Part shown: positions 1-7,100 of the stretch, in pieces
Numbering within the stretch: the stretch's first letter is position 1
How the letters are laid out: every line of letters begins with the position of its first letter
DNA from: DASPXY01 sp038227745
Lineage (GTDB): Bacteria; Planctomycetota; Planctomycetia; Gemmatales; Gemmataceae
Direction: 5' to 3'
Length of the DNA: 9,477 nucleotides
NCBI GenBank assembly: GCA_038227745.1
Contig: JBBRPS010000386.1
Coordinates: 1 to 9,477, forward strand
Program-made: the position numbers and the translations under genes
The notes under the pieces: generated by a model
What the model saw: only the letters and a program-made list of their open reading frames with translations
What the model was told of the DNA's origin: nothing
Databases searched by the model: none

Positions 1-1641
1 CGGCCCGACGCAGCCCGCCAGCCGGTAGAGCGGCGGGTCGTCCTGGCGCAGGTAGACCGCGGCGTGCGGTACGCCGAGCAACTCGGCCGAGGCGTGCAGC
101 AGCCGGTTGGCCAGCGTCGGCGGATCCACGAGTTGCCGGACCGCCTGCCCCATGCGCTGGAGCGTGCGGTCGAGCTGGTACTTCTCCTTCGAGAAACGGC
201 GGTCGAGCGCTTTCTTGACGCGGCTGCGGGCCAGGTCGAGCACGAGCATCAGCACCAGCGCTGTCGTGCTCACCGTCAGGGCGTGCGACAGCGACGGGCC
301 GGCGACGGCGTGCTGGAACAGCCAGGTGCCGACGAAGACGACGGCGTAATAGACCAGGCCGGCGACGAAGCTGATGAAGAAGTAGCCGACGCCCGAGCTG
401 ACGATCTGGTCCAGCTCCATCAGGCGGTAGCGCGTGATGCTGACGGCAAAGGCGACGGTCAGGCACACCGAGGCGCCGAACATCGGCCAGGTGGCGGCGC
501 CGGCCCCGAAGGCGTCGGGGTCCCAGACGGCCAGGTAGAACGAGTAGCCGATCGGCAGCAGGGCCAGCGAGGCGCCGTAGAAGATCCACTTGACCTGGTT
601 GCGCTCGGTCAGGTCGCGCGCGGTCCGGAAGCTGTGGAGCAGGGCGGCGATGCTGGCGAGATACCAGACCGCCGCGACGCCGAAGTAGAGGTAGACCGCC
701 CGGCGCAGCAGGTTGAGGACCGCCTCGACCTCTTCCGGCGTGGCGTCGTGCCGGGTCGTCCAGCGGGCGTGGAAGTAGAGGAACGCCAGCACCGCCAGGA
801 ACACCAACGGCGGGCCGTAGATCGTCAGGAACGTCCAGCGGCGGTAGCGGCGGAGGAACTGCTTGGGCCGCGGGAAGACGAGGTAGAAGTGCAGGCTGAC
901 CACGGGCAGCAGCACGCCGCAGACCATGAAGACGACGAGGAGCACGGGCTGCGAGGCGATGTACGGCCAGTGGTAGCCGCCCATGTACGCCCCGAGGGTG
1001 ACGACGCAGACGAGGAAGAACTGGGCGGCGGCGTTGTCGGCGGGCCGCTTCCACAGGACCAGGGCGCCGACCATGAACAGCGTGATCTTGAGGAAGAACC
1101 ACAGGACGGTCGGCACGATCTCCTCGACTGGCAGCCGCCCCAGCTCGCACCAGCCCCGCACGGTCATGGGCGGGGCGCCGTCCTGCCCCGGGCGCACGAA
1201 CTCCGCCCGGATGTGGAGGACGTCGTCGTCCTCGTGCATCAGCTTCGCCCAGTTGGGGAAGTCGGCCGGCGTGACCCCGGCGAGCTTGTTCTGCAGCAGC
1301 CGCGGCGCCCGGAGCAGGTCGGGCCAGGTGTGGATCGCCAGGTCGCCGAGGCGGACGATATGGTCGCCTCGTTTCGGAAACGGCGAGTCCTTCTCGGGAT
1401 GGTAATGGTGGTCGCGCGGCGGCGCCTTGAGGATCGGGCTGAAGGCGGTGCGCAGTCCGAAGTCGGGGACGTAAGGGACGTAAAACAGGACGGCGACGGC
1501 GTTGAGGCAGACGAGGATGCCGGCGAGGATCAGGAGGCCGCGGCGCCAGCCGACCTGCCGCGCGAAGGCGGCGCTGCGTGCCGGGAGAGCGGCCACGAAC
1601 GCCAGAAACCGAGACGACGAGTGACGCACGAGCGAAGCCAT
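1..1641 (-). CDS. Multi-pass membrane sensor histidine kinase, N-terminal part (3' end outside window)
   Basis: The minus-strand frame is open from an ATG at 1641 to the window edge (547 residues). A first membrane helix (about 35-56) is followed by an extracytoplasmic stretch (about 57-175). That stretch contains a PDZ-like piece, G-D-H-I-V-R-L-G-D near residue 92. Some eight or nine further hydrophobic helices lie at about 176-471. The motif R-Y-R-L-M-E-L-D (404-411), then a helix pair and the charged linker S-R-V-K-K-A-L-D-R-R-F (473-483), is typical of ComP-like or GAF-containing sensor kinases. A GAF domain seems to start near 505 and is cut. DHp and ATPase domains are expected beyond the window but not seen, so the kinase call is an inference from family pattern. 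An AAAGG lies 12 nt before the ATG, and the frame stays open upstream, so an earlier start is possible. It is divergent from the hydrolase. Confidence 0.8.
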   Translation of the reverse strand, partial: MASLVRHSSSRFLAFVAALPARSAAFARQVGWRRGLLILAGILVCLNAVAVLFYVPYVPDFGLRTAFSPILKAPPRDHHYHPEKDSPFPKRGDHIVRLGDLAIHTWPDLLRAPRLLQNKLAGVTPADFPNWAKLMHEDDDVLHIRAEFVRPGQDGAPPMTVRGWCELGRLPVEEIVPTVLWFFLKITLFMVGALVLWKRPADNAAAQFFLVCVVTLGAYMGGYHWPYIASQPVLLVVFMVCGVLLPVVSLHFYLVFPRPKQFLRRYRRWTFLTIYGPPLVFLAVLAFLYFHARWTTRHDATPEEVEAVLNLLRRAVYLYFGVAAVWYLASIAALLHSFRTARDLTERNQVKWIFYGASLALLPIGYSFYLAVWDPDAFGAGAATWPMFGASVCLTVAFAVSITRYRLMELDQIVSSGVGYFFISFVAGLVYYAVVFVGTWLFQHAVAGPSLSHALTVSTTALVLMLVLDLARSRVKKALDRRFSKEKYQLDRTLQRMGQAVRQLVDPPTLANRLLHASAELLGVPHAAVYLRQDDPPLYRLAGCVGP

Positions 1642-1663
1642 TGCCGCGTGGGGCCTTTCACCG

Positions 1664-1685
1664 CAGCGCCGAGTTTTCGGCGCTG
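1664..1685 (-). repeat. Palindromic element, copy 1 (kinase leader)
   Basis: Arms CAGCGCCGA and TCGGCGCTG (9 bp, perfect) enclose four bases. Read on the minus strand, the core is GCGCCGAAAACTCGGCGC, identical over 18 bases to the plus-strand core at 1981-1998. It ends 22 nt before the kinase ATG, so it would form a hairpin in the kinase mRNA leader. It could be a REP-like element or a regulator binding site; the sequence does not decide. Confidence 0.75.
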
Positions 1686-1778
1686 ATCCACAAGTCCATG
1701 AGGGACCGTCTCTTGGGTTTCGAGAGGCTGGGCGGCTGGGTGTCGTGCTCGCGGGTTCATTCGGCGCCGGTCGTTCTA

Positions 1779-1807
1779 ACTGTAGGGACGCCGGCCACGC
1801 CCGTCAA
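1779..1807 (-). promoter_or_regulatory. Sigma-70-like promoter for the sensor kinase
   Basis: On the minus strand TTGACG (1807-1802; 5 of 6 to consensus) is followed by exactly 17 nt and TACAGT (1784-1779; 4 of 6). Transcription would start near 1772. That gives a leader of about 130 nt that carries the palindrome at 1664-1685 before the ATG at 1641. The call rests on motif matching alone. Confidence 0.45.
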
Positions 1808-1979
1808 TTCCCACAAGCCTTCTCTCGTCCCGAAGCGCATCCTCGATATCCGCGCAACCCAATGATAATCGATCATTTAAGCAATCTCAAGCGCGATCCA
1901 CCATTTCCCTCCAATCGGTCTGACCGTCACTCCCTCTCCAGCAACACCAGATTGACCAACTTTCCCAGCCCCTCACATG

Positions 1980-1999
1980 GGCGCCGAAAACTCGGCGCC
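1980..1999 (+). repeat. Palindromic element, copy 2
   Basis: Arms GGCGCCGA and TCGGCGCC (8 bp, perfect) enclose AAAC. The inner 18 bases (1981-1998) equal the inverted copy at 1666-1683. A partial copy, GCGCCGAAAC, follows near 2004. It lies about 265 nt upstream of the hydrolase start and about 160 nt upstream of the sigma-54-like element. Confidence 0.75.
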
Positions 2000-2157
2000 G
2001 AAGCGCCGAAACTCACGGATCTCGTGATGGCCGGGTCGCCGAGGGAGGAGCGACGACGCGGGGAGGCAAAGGATGAAGATTTCGTAAAGCAAGGTTGTGC
2101 ATGGAGTTTCGCCCGTTATCATCGGCGCATCTTGCGTCGTTTGCCCGACCGGCATTT

Positions 2158-2173
2158 TGGTACGGGGAATGCT
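2158..2173 (+). promoter_or_regulatory. Sigma-54-like -24/-12 element upstream of the hydrolase
   Basis: TGGTACG, four bases and ATGCT resemble the consensus TGGCACG-N4-TTGCW with two mismatches. The diagnostic GG and GC dinucleotides (2159-2160 and 2171-2172) are exactly 10 nt apart. Transcription would start near 2184, about 80 nt before the GTG start. No enhancer-binding regulator is encoded in the window. A chance match in GC-rich DNA is possible. Confidence 0.3.
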
Positions 2174-2250
2174 AATGCCTCTCCTCTATTCCAGGTGCGC
2201 CTGGGGAGCGTGTACGGCAGCAGGGACGAGGTTGGCTCCGGTGGACGAAG

Positions 2251-2259
2251 GGAGAGAGG
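2251..2259 (+). promoter_or_regulatory. Ribosome binding site deciding the GTG start of the hydrolase
   Basis: The purine-rich GGAGAGAGG ends 4 nt before GTG (2264-2266), with its GGAG core 9 nt away. It is the best Shine-Dalgarno match in this frame. The open frame runs further upstream (to 1745), but the upstream residues are not hydrolase-like and cross the palindromic element at 1980-1999. Confidence 0.55.
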
Positions 2260-2263
2260 CGGC

Positions 2264-3130
2264 GTGAAGGCATCAGCAGGGTGGTTGGCGGCGACTGGGG
2301 CGGAGTTCAGTGCGGGCGTCGGCCGGTCGGGGTGTGCGCAGCTGACTCACTACACGGTGAACTACCGGGAGTGGGGCGACGGGCCGCCGCTGGTCCTGGT
2401 GCCGGGGCTGGCCGGGGGCTACGGACTGCTCGGCCCCCTGGCGCGGTCTCTGTCGGCGCACTTCCGCGTCATCAGTTACCAGCTCCGGGGTGAGGACGAT
2501 TGCTTCGCGCTGCGCCGGCCCTTCAGCCTGGCCGACCTGGCGCACGACCTCGCGGAGTTCATCGACTGGCACTGCCTGGAAAGCCCGGTCGTGATGGGCG
2601 TCTCCTTCGGCGGCGTGCTGGCGCTGGAGTTCGCGGCACGCTACCCCCACCGGCTGGAGGCGCTGGTGGTCCAGGGCGCCGGGGCACGCTTCCAGCGCAG
2701 CCTGGTGCAGCGCGTGGCCGGCACGGTCCTGTCGCGCATCCTGCTGCCCGCTGACAATCCGTTCATCAACCAGTTCTTCAACCTGCTGTTCGGCGGCCGG
2801 CAGCCGCAGGGGCCGCTGTTCGAGTTCGTCACGCGCCAGGTCTGGCAGACGGACCAGAGCATGATGGCATACCGCTTCCGCCTGGTCGAGCAATTCGACA
2901 TGACGGCGCGGCTAGGGCGCATCCGCGTGCCGACGCTGGTCTTGCACGGCGACCGCGACCTACTGGTGTCGGAGGAGAGTGTGACGGCCCTGTGCGCCGG
3001 CATCGCGGACGGTTGCAAGGTGGAGCTGCCGGGGTGTGGGCACCTCGCCTTCGTGACGCAGCCGGACCTCGTGTCCGACGAGGTTCGCCGTTTCCGGCAG
3101 CGCGCGGTGGCGCACGCGGAAGTGAGCTGA
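2264..3130 (+). CDS. Alpha/beta-fold hydrolase
   Basis: The protein has 288 residues from the GTG at 2264. The fold core begins near residue 27. P-G-L-A-G-G (47-52) supplies the usual oxyanion-hole loop. The nucleophile elbow G-V-S-F-G (112-116) places the catalytic serine at 114. L-V-L-H-G-D-R-D (225-232) carries the acidic residue, most likely Asp230. G-C-G-H (257-260) gives the catalytic His260. The triad is therefore complete, and the length is usual for single-domain esterases, lactonases and related enzymes. A cap region of about 140-215 is rich in hydrophobic residues, suggesting a lipophilic or aromatic substrate, but the sequence does not fix the substrate. There is no clear signal peptide, so it is probably cytoplasmic. 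It appears monocistronic, with a terminator-like hairpin downstream and a long divergent region upstream. The first 26 residues have low similarity to a fold core, so the start remains less certain than the fold. Confidence 0.85.
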   Translation: MKASAGWLAATGAEFSAGVGRSGCAQLTHYTVNYREWGDGPPLVLVPGLAGGYGLLGPLARSLSAHFRVISYQLRGEDDCFALRRPFSLADLAHDLAEFIDWHCLESPVVMGVSFGGVLALEFAARYPHRLEALVVQGAGARFQRSLVQRVAGTVLSRILLPADNPFINQFFNLLFGGRQPQGPLFEFVTRQVWQTDQSMMAYRFRLVEQFDMTARLGRIRVPTLVLHGDRDLLVSEESVTALCAGIADGCKVELPGCGHLAFVTQPDLVSDEVRRFRQRAVAHAEVS

Positions 3131-3150
3131 ACGCCGAAAGGACCAACGAG

Positions 3151-3179
3151 CGGCGGGCTTTACGCCCGCCGTCTTCTTA
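3151..3179 (+). terminator. Terminator-like hairpin after the hydrolase gene
   Basis: Perfect 8-bp arms CGGCGGGC (3151-3158) and GCCCGCCG (3164-3171) flank the loop TTTAC, and a modest T-rich tail (TCTTCTTAT) follows. It starts 20 nt after the hydrolase stop codon. The short T tract makes termination plausible but not strong. The stem-TTTAC-stem design resembles the palindromes at 4010-4087, so it may instead be a member of a dispersed repeat family. Confidence 0.55.
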
Positions 3180-3180
3180 T

Positions 3181-3248
3181 CGTGGGCGACTCGCTCCGCG
3201 AGTCGCGGCTGCCGCCTCCGGCGCGACTCGCTCCGCGAGTCGCCCACG
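3181..3248. repeat. 68-bp double-palindrome (REP-doublet-like) element
   Basis: Two identical 21-nt palindromes, each with arms GCGACTCGC and GCGAGTCGC around TCC (3186-3206 and 3223-3243), are separated by 16 nt containing GCCG-CCT-CCGGC. The outer flanks CGTGG (3181-3185) and CCACG (3244-3248) also pair. The element can fold as two small hairpins or as one long stem over the full 68 nt. Its position between genes and its nested symmetry resemble bacterial REP/BIME elements. No coding potential is seen. Confidence 0.8.
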
Positions 3249-3283
3249 AACCGCACCTCCCTCGAAAAATCCCCGATAGCCCC

Positions 3284-3312
3284 TTGCAACGACCGCCACC
3301 GGTGGCGACAAT
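3284..3312 (+). promoter_or_regulatory. Promoter of the ECF sigma gene with a palindromic spacer (possible operator)
   Basis: TTGCAA (3284-3289) and GACAAT (3307-3312) are spaced by 17 nt, with 4 of 6 matches each to the sigma-70 consensus. A perfect 14-nt palindrome CGCCACCGGTGGCG (3294-3307) fills most of the spacer, where a bound regulator would block polymerase. The expected start near 3319 leaves only about 5 nt before the ATG at 3324. There is no visible Shine-Dalgarno, so the transcript may be leaderless. An autoregulatory promoter recognised by the ECF factor itself is an alternative. Confidence 0.45.
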
Positions 3313-3323
3313 AGTCTCCACCG

Positions 3324-3941
3324 ATGAACACCGGCGGCGACCATCCTGACCGGCACTCGGTCCAACCCCAGCCGACCTCTCTGAGCCTGCTGGAAGGCAT
3401 CCGGGCGAACGACCAGCAGGCCTGGGAACGGTTCGTGCGCCTCTACGCCCCCGTCGTTCAGCGCTGGTGCCGGCGCGCCGGCCTCCCCGAAGATGAGATG
3501 CCCGACGTGGTCCAGGAACTGTTCCGGACCGTGGCCACGAAGATGGCCGACTTCCGCCGCGAAGGCCCCGGCGACTCCTTTCACGGCTGGCTCTGGACCA
3601 TCACGCAGAACAAGATCCGCGATCACTTCCGCCGCCAACGCGGCCAACCGCAGGCCGGCGGCGGCGACGCCCAGCGCTTCCTGGAGCAGCTCGAGGCCCC
3701 GCAGGAAAGCAGTGCCGCCCCCGACGTGTCCCCCGCCGCCGACCTGTTCCGCCGTGGCCTGGAGATGATCCAGGGCGAGTTCGAGCCGCGCACCTGGCAA
3801 GCGTTCTGGCGCGTGGTCGTCGAGGAGCACGCCGGGGCCGACGTCGCCGCCGACCTGGGCCTGACCGTCAACGCCGTCTACAAGGCCAAGGCCCGCGTCC
3901 TCCAGCGCCTGCGCCGGGAACTGGGCGATTTTCTGCCGTGA
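3324..3941 (+). CDS. ECF-subfamily RNA polymerase sigma factor
   Basis: The protein has 205 residues, a usual length for an ECF sigma. Region 2 spans about 24-106. It includes the core-binding segment D-V-V-Q-E-L-F (61-67) and the promoter-melting/-10 recognition segment F-H-G-W-L-W-T-I-T-Q-N-K-I-R-D-H-F-R-R (86-104). After a variable Gly/Gln/Pro-rich linker (105-140), region 4 (about 152-202) ends in a helix-turn-helix, V-A-A-D-L-G-L-T-V-N-A-V-Y-K-A-K-A-R-V (174-192), for -35 recognition. The protein directs RNA polymerase to a dedicated promoter set in the cytoplasm. There is no separate anti-sigma gene. The next gene, 169 nt downstream on the same strand, encodes a kinase whose N-terminus carries an anti-sigma-type zinc finger, so it is probably the partner. 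Kinase-linked ECF factors are known from several phyla; which targets this one controls is unknown. The start is the only good ATG and sits just below the promoter candidate. Confidence 0.93.
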   Translation: MNTGGDHPDRHSVQPQPTSLSLLEGIRANDQQAWERFVRLYAPVVQRWCRRAGLPEDEMPDVVQELFRTVATKMADFRREGPGDSFHGWLWTITQNKIRDHFRRQRGQPQAGGGDAQRFLEQLEAPQESSAAPDVSPAADLFRRGLEMIQGEFEPRTWQAFWRVVVEEHAGADVAADLGLTVNAVYKAKARVLQRLRRELGDFLP

Positions 3942-4009
3942 GTCCCCCGTGCCGAAAAGTCGTGGCAGGTCGCCGCGTTGTCTTTAGGTGCGGGACCTGG
4001 GCGATTCGT

Positions 4010-4087
4010 GGCGAACGGCCGGCGTAAGCCGGCTGGTCCTGCAAGCCAAGGGGTGCCGTACCAGCCGGCTTACGCCGGCCGTTCGCC
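4010..4087. repeat. Perfect 28-bp inverted repeat between sigma factor and kinase genes
   Basis: The left arm 4010-4037 and right arm 4060-4087 are exact reverse complements (28 of 28) around a 22-nt loop. Each arm is itself a small hairpin, GCCGGC-GTAA-GCCGGC on the left and its complement GCCGGC-TTAC-GCCGGC on the right. It is directly followed by a further short hairpin, CCGGT-CTTT-ACCGG (4086-4099). There is no strong T tract, so it is not a classical terminator. It may attenuate read-through, stabilise mRNA ends, or be a REP-like doublet. Confidence 0.85.
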
Positions 4088-4110
4088 GGTCTTTACCGGG
4101 GCACATCACC

Positions 4111-7100
4111 ATGAAGCCTGTCACAGCCTGTCTCAGCCTCGATGAGCTGTTCGCCTACGGCGTCGGGGATCTCTCGACGGAACAACTGGAGGCGGCGGAG
4201 CGGCACCTGGACGAATGTCAGGCCTGCCAGTCCCGCCTGGCGGCCGTCGCCCCACGCCGCGATGCCTTCGCGGCGCTGGTCCCGCAGGCGAAAAACGCGC
4301 CGCCGTTCAACGAAGCGGAGTGCCGCCAGGTCATCGACGTCCTGGCGCAGTCGCCGCCGTCCGCCGCGGCTTCCCGGGAGACGCCGGGCGAAGGCACGGA
4401 GTACGCGACCGTGGGCCAGGGGGCCGAGTCGCGCGCGGCCGCCCAACGACAGCCTCCCCCGCCGAAAAAACACGCCGACGAGCCGCCCACCCAGTTGCGC
4501 GAATACCGCCTCCTGGAGAAGATCGGCCAGGGCGGCATGGGAGCCGTCTACCGGGCCACGCACACGCGGCTCGACAAGGTCGTCGCCCTCAAGGTCCTGC
4601 CGGCCGAGAGCATGCACGACCCGGGGGCCGTGGCGCGGTTCGAGCGCGAGATGAAGGCCGTCGGCAGGCTCGATCACCCGAACATCGTCCGCGCGACCGA
4701 CGCCGGCGAGGTGGACGGCGTCCACTTCCTCGTGATGGAGTACGTGGAGGGCGCCAACCTGTCCGACCTGGTCAACGCCTACGGCCCGCTCCCGGTCGCC
4801 GACGCCTGCGAACTGGTCCGGCAGGCGGCCGTCGGCCTCGACAACGCCCACGCCAACGGCCTGGTCCACCGCGACATCAAGCCATCGAACCTGTTCCTGA
4901 CCCCCGCGGGGACGTTGAAGGTGCTCGACCTGGGCCTCGCCCTCCTGCAAGAGAGCCAGTCGCCCGGACCGGACCGGACGGAACGCGGCATGCTCCTCGG
5001 CACCTTCGATTACCTCGCCCCCGAGCAGGGCGACGATGCGCACGGCGTCGATGGCCGCGCCGACCTGTACAGCCTCGGCTGCACGCTCTACCACCTCCTG
5101 ACCGGCCACCCGCCGTTCCACGGCAGCGCGTGCCTGACGCCGGCGCAGAAGCTCAAGGCCCACGCCCTGGCCCCCGTGCCGCCGGTCCGCGAGAAACGGC
5201 CCGATGTCCCCGAGGCGCTGGCTGCCGTGCTGACGCGGTTGCTCGCCAAGGACCCGGCCGCGCGATTCGGCCGCGCCGCTGAGGTGGCCGAGGCACTGGC
5301 CCCGCTCACGGCGGGCGCCGACCTGCCCGCGCTGCTGGGCGGCGTGAGGCCGTCAGACCCCGGTGGCGTCCGCACTACGCTGGCCACCGCCACGCCGCGC
5401 GGCGCCAGCGCCGCCACCCCGCCGGGCCAGAGAGCGCCGCGCCCGCCCCGGCGCCGCCTCCAGACGGCCGTGGCGGCCGGCGCGCTGCTGGCTCTTGCCG
5501 GCGCCCTGGTCGGGGGCTTCGTGCTGCGCGTCGAGACTCCCAGCGGTGTGCTGGAAATCAAGACGGTGGACGACCAGGTCAAGGTCATCGTCGAGAAGGG
5601 CGGCGAACGGGTCACCGTCATCGACCTGAAGACGAAGAAGCAGATCCCGCTCGAGGCGGGGAAATATCAGTTGCGCCTGGGCGACGGCGGCGACCGGCTG
5701 GAGCTGGACCCGCGCGACGTGGTCCTGGAGCGCAACGGCAAGGCCGTGGCCTACATCACGCGCAGGCCGGCGCGCCCGGTCGTCCTCGCCCCGCCGCCCG
5801 CGGCGCCGCCCGGGGAAGTCCGCCGCCTCAATGGGCACACCGCGCAGATCAACGCCGTCGCCGTGACGCCCGACGGCAAATTCGCGGTCTCCGGCGGCCT
5901 CGACAGCACCGTGCGTGTCTGGGACGTGGCGGGCGGCCGCGAGCTGCGCCGCTGCGAGGGGTTCACGGAGCACGTCTGGGGGCTCGCCCTCGCGCCCGAC
6001 GGCGCGCACGTCCTGGCCGGCGGCGGCGACAAGTTCGACGACGCCGGGAACTGGGCGGACGGCTCGGACTACGCGCTGCACCTGTGCGCGGTGGCCACCG
6101 GCAAGGAGGTGCGCCGCCTCGCGGGCCACACCCGGGCGGTGGGGTGCGTGGCGTTCTCCCCCGACGGCCGGCGCGCCCTCTCGGGCGGTTTCGACGGCAC
6201 GGTGCGTTTGTGGGACGTGGCCGCCGGGCGCGAACTGCGTCGCTTCGAGCCGGGCGGGGTGGTCCACGCCGTCACGTTCTCCCCCGATGGGCGGCGGGCG
6301 GTCACCGGCGGCAGCGACCGCAAGGTCCGGCTGTGGGACCTGGAGACCGGCCTGCCCGTCCGCACCTTCGCCGGTTTGGGCCACACCGCGTCGGTCCTGA
6401 CCGTGACCTTCTCGCCCGACGGCCGGCACGTCCTGTCCGGGGGCCTTGACCAGAGCCTGCGGCTCTGGGAGGCCGCGACCGGCAAGGAGCTGCCGCGCTT
6501 CGGGCGGCAGCCGACGGCGGTCCTCGGCGCCAGTTTCTCCGCCGACGGCCGCCGGGCCTTGACCGCTTCCGGCGCGCGAGCCACGAAGGAGGACGCATAC
6601 GTGCCGGCTGGCTTCGACCACCTCGTGCGGCTGTGGGACGTGGCGACCGGCCGCGAGCTGTACCGCTGCGAGGGCCACACCAGCAGCGTGATAGCCGCGG
6701 TTTTCACGCCGGACGGCCACCACGCCCTGTCGTCGTGCAGCGACCGGACGGTCCGGCTGTGGCGGTTGCCGGACCCGCTGAAGGCGGCCCCCTTCACACC
6801 CGACGACGCCCGGGAGATGCAGCGGCGCTGGGCGGCCGCCGCCGGCAAGCCTGCCCAGGTCACCAACTCTCTCGGCATGAAGCTCACCCTGGTCCCGCCG
6901 GGCGAGATCGCCCTGGCCGCGACCTACCGCGCCCTGATCACGCGGCCCTTCTACGTCGGCGCCCACGAGGTCACCGTCGCCCAGTTCCGGAAGTTCGTGG
7001 CCGAGACGAACTACAAGACGCGCGCAGAAGCGTCCGGCGAGGGCGGCATCGTCGTCGCGGTCGGCCGGGAGGGGGAACAGAAGCCCGAATACACCTGGCG

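Larger units (their letters stand above)
1642..2263. other. Divergent intergenic region with two palindromes and promoter candidates
   Basis: These 622 bases separate two divergent genes. No reading frame here looks protein-like, and parts (roughly 1800-1975) are AT-richer than the flanking genes. Apart from the sites listed separately, there is a small dyad CGGTC-T-GACCG at 1916-1926 and an AT-rich hairpin AATGAT/ATCATT at 1861-1877. A half copy of the 18-bp palindrome, GCGCCGAAAC, lies near 2004. A second, weaker sigma-70-like candidate for the plus strand is TTGTGC (2095-2100), a 16-nt spacer and TATCAT (2117-2122). Confidence 0.7.

Noticed and set aside
64..1686. Long plus-strand open frame of 540 codons
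   Set aside because: Its product is R/Q/E/G-rich with no fold signature, while the opposite strand encodes a clear multi-helix membrane protein with a third-position GC pattern; it is a shadow.
1973..2155. 60-codon minus-strand frame
   Set aside because: It overlaps the palindrome, has no clear ribosome binding site or family resemblance, and is too short to support alone.
1745..2263. Upstream extension of the hydrolase frame
   Set aside because: The extra ~170 residues are not hydrolase-like, cross the palindromic repeat and the AT-richer intergenic DNA, and the GTG at 2264 has a good ribosome binding site.
3978..4006. Separate promoter for the kinase gene (TTGTCT, 17 nt, GCGATT)
   Set aside because: The -10 hexamer matches only two consensus bases, so it is no better than chance.
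4010..4087. Terminal inverted repeats of an insertion sequence
   Set aside because: Only 22 nt lie between the arms, there is no transposase, and no flanking target duplication is visible.
3988..4110. 41-codon N-terminal extension of the fusion protein from a GTG
   Set aside because: It is encoded almost entirely by the 28-bp inverted repeat, and the ATG at 4111 precedes the zinc-finger domain at the usual distance.
4093..5163. Minus-strand open frame of 356 codons opposite the kinase domain
   Set aside because: It is antisense to intact kinase motifs and has no recognisable domain of its own.
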